Below are positions 33,262 through 41,461 of a stretch of DNA of 64,000 bases, in pieces. Position 1 is the first letter of the stretch. Each line of letters starts with the position of its first letter. Origin of the DNA: Saprospiraceae bacterium (GTDB lineage Bacteria; Bacteroidota; Bacteroidia; Chitinophagales; Saprospiraceae). The stretch lies in the NCBI GenBank assembly GCA_041392805.1, contig JAWKLJ010000001.1, positions 2,542,001 to 2,606,000 on the forward strand, written 5' to 3'. Under the pieces are notes generated by a model. It saw only the letters and a list, made by a program, of their open reading frames with translations. It had not been told where the DNA came from and made no database searches. The translations under genes were made by a program, and so were the position numbers.

Positions 33262-33807
33262 ATGAACAGAAGAAAAACGTTGCAGGTTTGTGCGGGTCTG
33301 GGCGCAATAGGCTTTACACCCTTAATGGCCGCAGGCCAGCCTAACACGGCTAGCGACGCCTTATCCGACTTCGCCAAACGCTGGGCTGTAGCCATTGATT
33401 ACACCTTGAAGGTTTTCGAGGCCATGCCGGAGGAGCACCTCGGTTATAAGCCCACTCCGGAGGTGATGTCCTTCGGCAAGCATTTCACCCATATCGGCTG
33501 GGGCAATGCCCTGTATACCAAGGGGCTAACAGGCCAAGACATCCCCAAAGAACCTGAAGAATTGACCAAAGCAAATATCCAGGCCTATTTCACCCAGACG
33601 ACGAAGGACTTCACCACCGCCATGAATGCGCAAACACCCGAAACCCTCTTCTCCATGGACCATCATTTCAAGGCACAAGATTACTGGAAAGACCATAGTC
33701 ATCTGGATATGTTGTGGCGGGGTTATATGCATACTACGCATCATAGGGCACAGGCCATTGTTTATTTGAGATTGAAAGGGGTAGAGCCACCGGGCTTTTT
33801 GTTTTGA
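33262..33807 (+). CDS. DinB-family four-helix protein with Tat-like signal
   Basis: 181 residues. The N-terminus MNRRKTLQVCAGLGAIG followed by TPLMAAG resembles a Tat signal, so export is possible. The mature part is a DinB-like bundle: FAKRWAVAIDYTLKVFEAMP, FGKHFTHIGWGN (first metal His), LFSMDHHF, and HTTHHRAQAIVYLRLKG with the other metal His residues. DinB proteins are metal-dependent and include thiol transferases; the substrate here is unknown. It follows the DUF1080 gene and converges with the inositol-phosphatase-like gene, 7 bases away. Confidence 0.85.
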   Translation: MNRRKTLQVCAGLGAIGFTPLMAAGQPNTASDALSDFAKRWAVAIDYTLKVFEAMPEEHLGYKPTPEVMSFGKHFTHIGWGNALYTKGLTGQDIPKEPEELTKANIQAYFTQTTKDFTTAMNAQTPETLFSMDHHFKAQDYWKDHSHLDMLWRGYMHTTHHRAQAIVYLRLKGVEPPGFLF

Positions 33808-33814
33808 CTTTTTA

Positions 33815-34624
33815 TTATTTAAGCAACAATTGAAAGTGCTGCTGAATCACTGCTTGGATTTCCTCATGCAATAAATCATTGGAGCTAATCAATTGGCGAC
33901 CAAACAGGTAATCACTGCCGCCACTGAAATCGGTCACTTTCCCACCAGCTTCCTGGATGAGCAGGATACCAGCTGCAACATCCCAGGCATTGAGGCTGTA
34001 TTCATAAAAAGCGTCAAAACGACCACAAGCGACATAGGCGAGGTCTACAGCCGCTGAACCCATACGGCGAACCCCCCTCGTCTGCTGGATGAAGTGCTTT
34101 AGTACGGCCAAATAGGGATCCGTCCATTCGAAATCATAATAGGGAAAACCCGTCGCCAAAAAAGAAGAAGCCAAGGTTTTCGTTTTGCTAACCAGGATGG
34201 GCTGGTCATTCATCCAGGCGCCCCCACCCTTCCAGGCATAAAAACATTCGTCACGATTGACTTCGTAGACCAGGCCAATCACCGTTTCTCCATGGTGCTG
34301 CAAAGCAACACTTACCGAGAAAACGGGTAATTGTCGCAAGAAATTAGTCGTCCCGTCCAAAGGGTCGATGATCCAACGCCACTCCCCTTCCTGGCGTTCG
34401 ACGGTTTCTTCCTCCGTAAAAAAGACGGAGCCTGGAAGAAGTTCGGTTAAGCCAACAATTAGCATTGCTTCCGCCTTTTTATCCACATAACTCACCAAGC
34501 TGTTCAAATCCTTTTCTTCGATAGCAGCCTCGGCCACTTCACCTACCTGGCTCAGGATAAATTGCCCTGCCTTGACGACAATTTCGCGACTCTGAGCGCA
34601 TAATTCGCTTAAAGATTGATCCAT
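33815..34624 (-). CDS. Inositol monophosphatase-family protein
   Basis: 269 residues, the normal length. The metal ligands are in FFTEEETVE (Glu71-Glu73), IDPLDGTTNF (Asp87, Asp90) and WDVAAGILLIQEAGG near the C-terminus (the last Asp). It dephosphorylates inositol phosphate or a similar sugar phosphate, possibly 3'-phosphoadenosine phosphate; family members differ by few residues and I cannot separate them. It starts 14 bases after the stop of the peroxidase gene on the same strand. Confidence 0.92.
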   Translation of the reverse strand: MDQSLSELCAQSREIVVKAGQFILSQVGEVAEAAIEEKDLNSLVSYVDKKAEAMLIVGLTELLPGSVFFTEEETVERQEGEWRWIIDPLDGTTNFLRQLPVFSVSVALQHHGETVIGLVYEVNRDECFYAWKGGGAWMNDQPILVSKTKTLASSFLATGFPYYDFEWTDPYLAVLKHFIQQTRGVRRMGSAAVDLAYVACGRFDAFYEYSLNAWDVAAGILLIQEAGGKVTDFSGGSDYLFGRQLISSNDLLHEEIQAVIQQHFQLLLK

Positions 34625-34638
34625 ATTCTTTTGATTTC

Positions 34639-35835
34639 CTATTGATTTAGTCCAATTTTCCCGCCTACCTCCAGCCCGCTAGGCACTTGTTCCGGTACAT
34701 CCTTGTCAAATTGGTCATCATTGAGGGCCAACAGAAAGTTGATAATCCGGGGTATTTCCTTGAATTCTACTTTTAGCTCCTTGATCAATGGATCAAATTG
34801 TGTTTTAGGTACTCGCTCGTTTCTTTCTTTTCCGCCGGAAATATCCTCGTAAAATTCCAGCACCCTTTGGAGGGAATTAAGGGAGCCATTGTGCATATAG
34901 GGGAAGGTGAATCGAAGATTTCGCAAACTAGGTGTTCGGAAAGCAAAGTCGCCATGTAGACTGCTATCAGGTGCAGGCAGTTTTTCATTTTCGGGCGCCC
35001 CCAGGACATGCATTTTAAAATCGGAAAACATCGGTCCATTGTGGCATTTGGCACAGCCTGTCTTTATGAAAACTTTAAGCCCTTCTAATTCCGAGATGGA
35101 AAGAGCAGATTGATCTCCCCGCATGTATTGATCAAAACGAGAATTATTGGACAGCAGGGTTCTTTCATAAGCGGCAATAGCCTTTCCCAAATTGACTTCA
35201 TTAATCGGATCTTCTTCCTCAAAGGCTTTACTAAATAATTCCTGGTAAGCGGGAATGGCTTTCAAGCGCTCAACAACCCGATCTAAAGCCTCCTCTACTG
35301 GATAGGCATGTCCTCTCATCTCTTCAAAGGCCTTGATGGGTTCCAATGCCTGTTGTTCGAGGCTCTCTACTCGGAGGTCCCAAAACATGGGTGCCTTTTC
35401 AGGGTCATATTCATTTCGGGTATTGATGCCATTAAAGGCGGTATTCAAAATGGTATGAGCATTCCGCTTTACAAAAGGGATATCATTGGGTTGTTTAAAT
35501 GCACGTTTATGACCAAAGCCCGTTCCATTTACCCCAATAGAGATATCCAGACTTTCGGCAAAACCATTACTGGGGTGATGACAAGTAGCACAAGCAACTT
35601 CCTTGTTACCAGAAAGAATGGGATCAAAATACAACAGCTTGCCGAGGGCTACTTTTTCAGGCGTAGTGGGATTGTTCTTTGGTGCCTTGGCAGTAAGGGG
35701 CAAGGCAAAGACCTTGCTTAAGGTATCGAGGTTTACCCTTTGCTGATGAGCAGTTGCTGATTCCTTATTGGCATCGGAACATTGAATAAAAAAACTGGAA
35801 CATGTCAACAAAAAAACAAGGTGTGTCTTTTTCAT
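34639..35835 (-). CDS. Diheme cytochrome c peroxidase (MauG/CCP family) lipoprotein
   Basis: 398 residues from ATG at 35835, which gives a lipoprotein signal (lipobox FFIQC). An in-frame start at 35970 would begin inside a dispersed intergenic repeat and is rejected. Two heme-binding CxxCH motifs are present, CATCH in the N-terminal domain and CAKCH in the C-terminal domain. The pair defines bacterial diheme peroxidases, which reduce H2O2 with electrons from cytochrome c in the periplasm. FRTPSLRNL and FPYMHNGSL near the C-terminus are also typical of the family. It is upstream of the inositol-phosphatase-like gene. Confidence 0.92.
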   Translation of the reverse strand: MKKTHLVFLLTCSSFFIQCSDANKESATAHQQRVNLDTLSKVFALPLTAKAPKNNPTTPEKVALGKLLYFDPILSGNKEVACATCHHPSNGFAESLDISIGVNGTGFGHKRAFKQPNDIPFVKRNAHTILNTAFNGINTRNEYDPEKAPMFWDLRVESLEQQALEPIKAFEEMRGHAYPVEEALDRVVERLKAIPAYQELFSKAFEEEDPINEVNLGKAIAAYERTLLSNNSRFDQYMRGDQSALSISELEGLKVFIKTGCAKCHNGPMFSDFKMHVLGAPENEKLPAPDSSLHGDFAFRTPSLRNLRFTFPYMHNGSLNSLQRVLEFYEDISGGKERNERVPKTQFDPLIKELKVEFKEIPRIINFLLALNDDQFDKDVPEQVPSGLEVGGKIGLNQ

Positions 35836-35849
35836 TTTCGTTTTGTTGT

Positions 35850-36145
35850 TGGTGATGGCAATGGGAATTAAAATTAAAATGGAAATTAAAATTAAAATCC
35901 ATGCCTGCCGAAGGCAGGAAAATGCCTCCTGTGTCGCTGGGGCTTGCCCCCAACCCTCTACTTCCCCCACATCCTACAAAAAAAACCTCAAGCCAAACCT
36001 CCAATAACTCTAAACCTCCAATAACTCCCCGTCCAAAAAAAGCTAAGCCAAACTACACCTCCGACTTACAGCTTACAACTTCCTCCCAGCCACACCTCCG
36101 CCCTCGACTTACGACTTACGACTCTCCCCAGCCATACCCCAGCAC
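35850..36145. repeat. Inverted diverged copy of the GT-rich repeat plus AAGTCGTAAGTCG words
   Basis: 35855-36045 reads as a reverse-oriented relative of the repeats at 31.5-32.1 kb (GCTGGGGCTTGCCCC, CCCTCTACT, CCTCAAGCCAAACCTCC, CCCCGTCCAAAAAAA). It also carries the hairpin CCTGCC-GAA-GGCAGG (35902-35918). From 36061 it holds CGACTTACGACTTACGACT, the reverse complement of the word repeated at 10.1-10.5 kb. No coding frame is supported. Confidence 0.8.
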
Positions 36146-36715
36146 TTACAACCTCTCCCCCCCTCTTTCCACCAATTGATAAATTCCCCGAAAATTGCGG
36201 CCTTCGCCGTCATAATCAAGGCCATAACCGATGACAAACCGGTTTGGGATTTCAAAGCCAACATAATCAATCTCAATATCGTATTCCATGGCTTCTCGTT
36301 TAACCAATAGACTAGCCAGGCTAATGGAAGCTGGTTCCAATGCTAGTAATTCCGGTAAAAAAGAATGCATGGTATTCCCAGTGTCAATAATGTCTTCAAC
36401 CAAAATAATATGCCGGCCCTTTATATCCAACTCCAGGCCAATCACGGCAGCCACTTGCCCTGAGGATTTCATGCCTTTATAGGAAGATAACTTGATAAAA
36501 GACGTTTCGCAAGCAAAGGAACACGCACGGATCAAATCAGCCGCAAAAATGAAAGCACCATTGAGGACCCCCAAAAAAACAGGGCGCTGGTCTTTATAAC
36601 GTTCCACTATCTGTTGGGCCAAAACCTCAATCCGCTTTTGTATCGCCGCTTCGCTGATAAACAATTCAAATTTTAATTCCCTGGCATATACAAACTCATC
36701 CATCATAAAAATCAA
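36146..36715 (-). CDS. hpt: Hypoxanthine phosphoribosyltransferase
   Basis: 189 residues; the in-frame ATG at 36703 (MDEFVYARELK) is an alternative start. The PRPP-binding loop is VEDIIDTG and the IQ-type flexible loop region is FIKLSSYKGMKSSG. PNRFVIGYGLDYDG near the C-terminus matches the guanine/hypoxanthine-binding part. It salvages hypoxanthine and guanine to IMP and GMP in the cytosol. The gene is divergent from pdxA. Confidence 0.93.
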   Translation of the reverse strand: MIFMMDEFVYARELKFELFISEAAIQKRIEVLAQQIVERYKDQRPVFLGVLNGAFIFAADLIRACSFACETSFIKLSSYKGMKSSGQVAAVIGLELDIKGRHIILVEDIIDTGNTMHSFLPELLALEPASISLASLLVKREAMEYDIEIDYVGFEIPNRFVIGYGLDYDGEGRNFRGIYQLVERGGERL

Positions 36716-36887
36716 TTGTGTAAGATAGGTTCTATGGACTATCGACCATCCAACCTAAGACGGTAGTCGTACCTTGCAAATGTATTAGGATGTAGTGGGA
36801 ATGCCTAAGAATTTGGGCTAATTAATGAAGATACAGAATAAAAAAATGACAAAAAGTTAAGGACTCAGCAATCCATAGCAAATTTAT

Positions 36888-36895
36888 TATCTTTG
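36888..36895 (+). promoter_or_regulatory. Bacteroidota -7 box (TATCTTTG) before pdxA
   Basis: TATCTTTG matches TAnnTTTG and lies 92 bases before the pdxA ATG. A TTG at the expected -33 spacing is not seen, so this is a partial match. Confidence 0.45.
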
Positions 36896-36986
36896 CAGCT
36901 TATTTTTACGAAGTTTCAAAAAGAAACTGATTAATACTATACAAAGCAGATCAAAAGTTGTTTACTAGTGTATCAAGTCAAATCAA

Positions 36987-38084
36987 ATGACCAAAATGGA
37001 TAAGTTGAAGATAGGCATCAGCATTGGAGATATAAACGGCATTGGATTGGAGGTTATCCTTAAGGGCCTTTCCCATAAAAAGATCATGGATCAGTGCACC
37101 ATTGTAGTGTATGGTTCTTCGAAAGTAGTATCCTATCATAAGAATATCGTTGGCGTCGATTTTCAGTTCCAATCGATTCGAAACATTGAGCAAGTATTTA
37201 CCAATAAGGTTAATATTATCAATTGCTGGCAAGAGAATGTCAATATCACCTTGGGGCAACCATCAGAGGAAAGTGGACAATATGCCTGGCAATCCCTAGA
37301 AGCAGCTGTTAACGACCTGGTTGCTCATCATATTGATGCACTCGTGACCGCTCCGATCAGCAAAGAAGCCATGCATTTGGCAGCCTTTCCCTATCCGGGT
37401 CATACCGAGTATCTGACAGAAAAACTGGGTGGTGCAGAAAGCCTTATGTTTATGGTGAATGACAATCTGCGGATTGGTGTAGCAACGAACCATATTCCAT
37501 TAAAGGATGTATCAACTAATTTAAGCAAAGAACTGATTTCCCAAAAAATCCATTTGATGAATGATAGCCTAAGAATGGATTTTGGCATTGAACGTCCGAC
37601 TATCGCCGTATTGGGACTCAATCCACATGCAAGTGATAATGGTGTTTTTGGCCAGGAAGAAGAACAAATTATTCGTCCAGCTGTAATAGAATGTAAAAAG
37701 AAAGGAGTAATGGTTATGGGGCCCTTTTCGGCAGATGGCTTTTTCGGTTCAGGACAATTTGCCAAATTTGATGGCATTTTAGCGATGTATCATGACCAAG
37801 GTCTGGTTCCATTCAAATTGCTTTCTTTTGGTAAAGGGGTCAACTTTACTGCTGGGTTAAGTGGTATTCGGACCTCTCCAGATCATGGAACAGCTTTTGA
37901 ATTAGCGGGGAAAAACATGGCAGACCCTTCTTCTTTTCTACAAGCTATCTTCCAGGCCATTGATATTGCCCAGCATAGAAAAGATTATGAAGAGATGCAT
38001 GCCAATGCCTTGGTGAAACGAGAGAAAAAGACGGAAGATGTTTTGCTGGGTCAGGAAGATATTCCTGATGAAACGATGAGCTAG
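36987..38084 (+). CDS. pdxA: 4-hydroxythreonine-4-phosphate dehydrogenase
   Basis: 365 residues; the ATG at 36996 is an alternative start. The family pattern is clear: IGISIGDINGIGLEV at the N-terminus, TAPISKEAMHLA, PGHTEYL with a metal His, LGLNPHASDNG, and GPFSADGFF then MYHDQGLVPFK with the other metal His residues. It oxidises 4-phosphohydroxy-L-threonine in pyridoxal 5'-phosphate synthesis. A DksA-like gene and lspA follow on the same strand. Confidence 0.96.
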   Translation: MTKMDKLKIGISIGDINGIGLEVILKGLSHKKIMDQCTIVVYGSSKVVSYHKNIVGVDFQFQSIRNIEQVFTNKVNIINCWQENVNITLGQPSEESGQYAWQSLEAAVNDLVAHHIDALVTAPISKEAMHLAAFPYPGHTEYLTEKLGGAESLMFMVNDNLRIGVATNHIPLKDVSTNLSKELISQKIHLMNDSLRMDFGIERPTIAVLGLNPHASDNGVFGQEEEQIIRPAVIECKKKGVMVMGPFSADGFFGSGQFAKFDGILAMYHDQGLVPFKLLSFGKGVNFTAGLSGIRTSPDHGTAFELAGKNMADPSSFLQAIFQAIDIAQHRKDYEEMHANALVKREKKTEDVLLGQEDIPDETMS

Positions 38085-38132
38085 AGAAGGAATTCGATGC
38101 TAGGATAAATCTAAATTCAATAAATTGGTCTT

Positions 38133-38504
38133 ATGAATCAGCAAATTGAAAAAACACGTTATAGTGATGCTGAATTAGAGGAATTCAGAATTTTAATCGA
38201 AGACAAATTGGTCAAAGCAAGGGAACAGCTGGATTATTATCAGACCCAGCTTACGGAAATGGCAGAAAGTTCCGATGCAAAAATAAAAGGGCTGGATGAT
38301 GGCATAACAACCATGGAAAGTGAAAACATCTCCAACATGGCTGTCCGTCAACAGAAGCTAATTCAACATTTAGAAAATGCCCTTATCCGGATTCAAAACA
38401 AGGCCTATGGGGTCTGTCGAGCATCTGGAAAGTTAATCAGCAAAGAAAGATTGAGGGCTGTTCCGCATGCAACGCTTAGCATTCAGGCCAAGCAAAATCA
38501 GTAA
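38133..38504 (+). CDS. TraR/DksA-family protein with reduced zinc finger
   Basis: 123 residues. The N-terminal helical hairpin includes LIEDKLVKAREQLDYYQ and LIQHLENALIRIQNKAYG, as in DksA. The C-terminal finger YGVCRASGKLISKERL has only one of the four zinc cysteines, and the second pair is replaced (VPHATLSI), a change common in the Bacteroidota branch. It is likely an RNA polymerase secondary-channel factor. It starts 48 bases after pdxA and precedes lspA. Confidence 0.85.
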   Translation: MNQQIEKTRYSDAELEEFRILIEDKLVKAREQLDYYQTQLTEMAESSDAKIKGLDDGITTMESENISNMAVRQQKLIQHLENALIRIQNKAYGVCRASGKLISKERLRAVPHATLSIQAKQNQ

Positions 38505-38612
38505 TTATTTTCATTTTGGGGTGCGTAAAAATGGCTAATGAATCAACAGATTGTAGTCGTTTTGCATAAGCTGCTGTTTTAGCTTCACCTTCGTTCAAAA
38601 TTAAGCTAAGAA

Positions 38613-39368
38613 TTGAAAAAGGCAGGAATCGTTATTGGAGTCATATTTTTGGTATTATTCCTGGACCAGTGGTTCAAAATATGGGTAAAGACCAATATGA
38701 CTTATGGGGAAGAAATCTTCATTTTCGGTTTGGAATGGGCAAAAATTCATTTTGTCGAAAACAATGGCATGGCTTTCGGTATTTCCCTCGGAGGTAATTA
38801 TGGCAAGCTTGCCTTGAGTTTATTCAGGATTTTGGCCGTTGGCTTTTTAGTCTATTACTTGCGCTTGCTAATGAAAACCGAAAAGACTTCTCTAGGTTTG
38901 CTGATTAGCTTTGCGCTTATCCTGGCAGGAGCAGTCGGCAATATCCTCGATAGTGCCTTTTATGGTCTGATATTTTCTGAATCCAGCTACAATGGAGAGG
39001 TGGCAACTTTATTCCCAGAGGGTGGTGGATATGCCAGCTTCCTACACGGAAAAGTGGTAGACATGCTCTACTTCCCTATGTTTGCCGGCACCTATCCCGA
39101 TTGGCTTCCTTTTAAGGGTGGAGAGCCTTTTCTCTTTTTCAAACCCGTCTTTAACCTGGCTGACACCTCTATTACCATTGGTGTCTTAAATATTTTAATC
39201 TTCCAACGGAGTTTTTTCAGTACTGATAAGCAGGAAGAAGAAACGACAGCAGCCACTGATGACCAGGAAGTGAGTAGCCAGGAGGGAGTGCTTCAACAAA
39301 ATGAATTACAAGACAAGGAAGGAGTTGACGCTAATCAATCCAGGGAGGAAATCGAGCCAAAAGAATAA
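38613..39368 (+). CDS. lspA: Lipoprotein signal peptidase (signal peptidase II)
   Basis: 251 residues with a TTG start at 38613 (reads MKKAGIVIGV). The four membrane helices, the conserved VENNGMAFG, the catalytic Asp in GNILDSAFYG and the second catalytic Asp in FNLADTSITIG are all present. Two features make it longer than E. coli LspA: an insert of about 55 residues between the catalytic motifs and a hydrophilic acidic C-terminal tail of ~50 residues (EEETTAATDDQEV...). It cleaves the signals of prolipoproteins, many of which are encoded in this window. Confidence 0.95.
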   Translation: MKKAGIVIGVIFLVLFLDQWFKIWVKTNMTYGEEIFIFGLEWAKIHFVENNGMAFGISLGGNYGKLALSLFRILAVGFLVYYLRLLMKTEKTSLGLLISFALILAGAVGNILDSAFYGLIFSESSYNGEVATLFPEGGGYASFLHGKVVDMLYFPMFAGTYPDWLPFKGGEPFLFFKPVFNLADTSITIGVLNILIFQRSFFSTDKQEEETTAATDDQEVSSQEGVLQQNELQDKEGVDANQSREEIEPKE

Positions 39369-39449
39369 ACATCAGGCCCTATCTAAAGCTCCAGCAGACA
39401 ATTTCAAAATGCAAATCCAGCTTTGTTCTTATGGCTTTGAGTCAAAGTA

Positions 39450-39782
39450 TTAAGCTTTAGACTTAGCACTTCTTCTCTCTTCCTCTAAAAAAGCATTAAT
39501 AGCCTTCATTGCATGCCCTATTTTGTCGTAATTAATTCGGTAATGAATAAATTTACCGTCGCGCTCCGTCTCTACTAGCCCTGCCAACCTAAGAATTCGC
39601 AAGTGCTGCGATGTAATCGATTGCTCTAGTTTCAATGTATTGTAGATTTTGTTGACATTAATCGCATCATTGCTATCAATAAAACCTAAAATCCGCAATC
39701 TAAGGGGATGTGCAAGTGCCCGTAAAACCTCGGAGGAGTCCTCTAGATTCTCATTGTTAATATTAAGCTTAGCCTTTCTCAT
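39450..39782 (-). CDS. ArsR-family winged-helix regulator
   Basis: 110 residues from ATG at 39782 (MRKAKLNINNEN). The frame is open to 39887, but that stretch is the terminator hairpin of the gene upstream, so the later start, which also matches the paralogue's MRK beginning, is used. The winged helix is SEVLRALAHPLRLRILGFI, QSITSQHLRILRLAGLVETERDGKFIHY. No CxC or other metal-ligand motif is seen, so the signal is probably not a metal. It is a close paralogue of the gene at 39924. Confidence 0.88.
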   Translation of the reverse strand: MRKAKLNINNENLEDSSEVLRALAHPLRLRILGFIDSNDAINVNKIYNTLKLEQSITSQHLRILRLAGLVETERDGKFIHYRINYDKIGHAMKAINAFLEEERRSAKSKA

Positions 39783-39861
39783 AGAAGTTTCGCCTTTTTG
39801 GTGGTAGATAGACATAGCAAATATGCATTTTTTCTTTATCTTTTCAAAAATAACATATAAA

Positions 39862-39896
39862 AAAAGCTGTGAATCTGTCTGATTCACAGCTTTTTC
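39862..39896 (-). terminator. Intrinsic bidirectional terminator
   Basis: AAAAAGCTGTGAATC, loop TGTCT, GATTCACAGCTTTTT: a long perfect stem with A/T tracts on both sides. It ends the upstream ArsR-family gene (39924-40262) before the second one begins and would also stop plus-strand transcription. Confidence 0.85.
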
Positions 39897-39923
39897 GGAA
39901 TGACTATATCTATTAACTAGGGT

Positions 39924-40262
39924 TTAGACCGTCAAATCTTCTACTAATTTAGAGATTTGAGTAAGCCGATCCTTATCTAAAGAATAGTGAATAAATTTTC
40001 CTTGGCGATCGGTTTTAACGACACCTGCCCTCCGCAAAATAGCCAAGTGTTGAGATGCTACCGATTGTTCCAATCGCAATTTGATATATATATCGGTAAC
40101 GGTCAAATTTTCGCTATCATCTAGTAGATCAATAATTCGCTGGCGTAATTTGTGATTGATCGCTCTTAGCACCAATACAGCCTTTCTTAGCTCAGCGTAG
40201 TCCAATGGAATGTCGTTCGCCCCCTTCTTCAGAACAACAGTTTCATTTTTTTGCTTTCTCAT
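39924..40262 (-). CDS. ArsR-family winged-helix regulator (paralogue)
   Basis: 112 residues. The DNA-binding segment QSVASQHLAILRRAGVVKTDRQGKFIHY is nearly the same as in the neighbouring regulator, so both may bind similar sites. It also lacks cysteine metal motifs. The terminator at 39862-39896 separates the two, so they are probably transcribed as independent units, with the AT-rich region at 40263-40591 as promoter for this one. Confidence 0.88.
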   Translation of the reverse strand: MRKQKNETVVLKKGANDIPLDYAELRKAVLVLRAINHKLRQRIIDLLDDSENLTVTDIYIKLRLEQSVASQHLAILRRAGVVKTDRQGKFIHYSLDKDRLTQISKLVEDLTV

Positions 40263-40591
40263 ATTTATGTTTATTTAATAAGTAGAAACAATTTCTTGTG
40301 GGTATTAGCTTCAAATATCATACCAAATCCAAGCATTAAAATATATCCTAACACATAATTAATTTGAAGCTTAAACAAAACTACAAAAAAATATAACAAA
40401 ATAAAAATATAAAATAATGAGCATATGTACAAAAAAATCGGATAAGCGGGTGCATTTTGACAATTTATGGTCAATTTCGGTAGCAAGAATATGTTAAACG
40501 GTGAAGGGCCGGAGAAGCTAAGTCAGCATGTTTGCTGAACAATATACATGTAGAAAAAATAAATATGTTTGATGGTTTTGCTTTTTTAGAC
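40263..40591. other. AT-rich intergenic region
   Basis: 329 bases between the tsaB stop and the ArsR-type gene. It is very AT-rich, with runs of A and T and no convincing reading frame, hairpin or -7 box. It presumably carries the promoter of the regulator gene. Confidence 0.4.
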
Positions 40592-41332
40592 TTAAAAAAC
40601 CTTTTTCTTGGAAAGGGTAATATTAGGCGGTTTTAGGTAAAAAGGTTCGGTATAGGCGATGTCTACAAATTGTTTTTGCTCAAAAGCCCGATTCGCCAAA
40701 GTGACCAGGTGCCTGGCGGAGCATCCTACTGCTAAAAAATGGATATTCGGATGTTGCAAAATGGTTTTGCATTTTGGGGCGCCATTCCCACAAAGGAACA
40801 ACTGCGCCCCTTCGGCCAATTGGGGCTCAAACACCTCCTTCTCAATAACCAACGCATAAGGTGCTACCACACAATCCATCTCCTGGTTATAGATAGCTGT
40901 GTAGACTTCCATTCGCCGAGCATCGATCATCGGAATATAATAGCTGGGAGCAAAGGCGCTTTTTGCCAATGGGTGCCCCGTAGGTGATTCCCTTCTTGAC
41001 CGTTCAGTTTCCAACTTTGCGGTGGCCGCTAATGCCTCCAGGGTACTCACTACCACCATCGGCTTATCCAGGGCATAACAGATACCCTTGGCCGTAGAGA
41101 ACCCCACCCGCAACGAAGTATAGGAGCCTGGTCCTAAGCTCACGCTCACCCCATCCAGGTCCTTTAAGGCATAGCCTGCCTGGTGCATGGTTTCTTCGAT
41201 GAGCAGCGTCATCCTGGAAGCATGCTGATAGGCCTCGGTTGTCTCTGTAAAGCCAATGACCTCCAGCCCGCGGCTCACAGCAATGGAGCATACCTCGGTG
41301 GCCGACTCGATGTGAAGTAGCAGTGGATTCAT
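40592..41332 (-). CDS. tsaB: tRNA threonylcarbamoyladenosine biosynthesis protein TsaB
   Basis: 246 residues from ATG at 41332 (MNPLLLHIESATEVCS); an earlier start at 41392 would add an unrelated tail. The N-terminal ASKHA-type strand LLHIESATEVCSIAV, then VSLGPGSYTSLRVGFSTAKGICYALDKP, is the TsaB signature. It pairs with TsaD in t6A modification of tRNA. It sits after a rho-independent terminator that closes the upstream TPR gene, so it has its own promoter. Confidence 0.93.
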   Translation of the reverse strand: MNPLLLHIESATEVCSIAVSRGLEVIGFTETTEAYQHASRMTLLIEETMHQAGYALKDLDGVSVSLGPGSYTSLRVGFSTAKGICYALDKPMVVVSTLEALAATAKLETERSRRESPTGHPLAKSAFAPSYYIPMIDARRMEVYTAIYNQEMDCVVAPYALVIEKEVFEPQLAEGAQLFLCGNGAPKCKTILQHPNIHFLAVGCSARHLVTLANRAFEQKQFVDIAYTEPFYLKPPNITLSKKKVF

Positions 41333-41366
41333 GGGGTGAAGATAGGGAATGTGAGGGAGAATGTAA

Positions 41367-41400
41367 TAAAAAAGCCCCTCACGCCTACGCAAAGGGCTTC
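41367..41400 (-). terminator. Intrinsic terminator after the TPR lipoprotein gene
   Basis: On the minus strand AAGCCC (41399-41394) and GGGCTT (41377-41372) form the stem, followed by a T tract (plus strand A's at 41368-41373). It closes the DUF4331-TPR operon about 65 bases after the TPR stop. Confidence 0.8.
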
Positions 41401-41461
41401 GAATGGTTGGATATATATGAGAATCGAGGCTACCTAAAATCTTGGGGATTCTATTTTTTGT

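Noticed and set aside
35836..35970. N-terminal extension of the diheme peroxidase gene
   Set aside because: It translates the dispersed repeat; lipoprotein signal begins at 35835.
39783..39887. N-terminal extension of the second ArsR-type gene
   Set aside because: It covers the intrinsic terminator of the upstream gene; the MRK start matches the paralogue.
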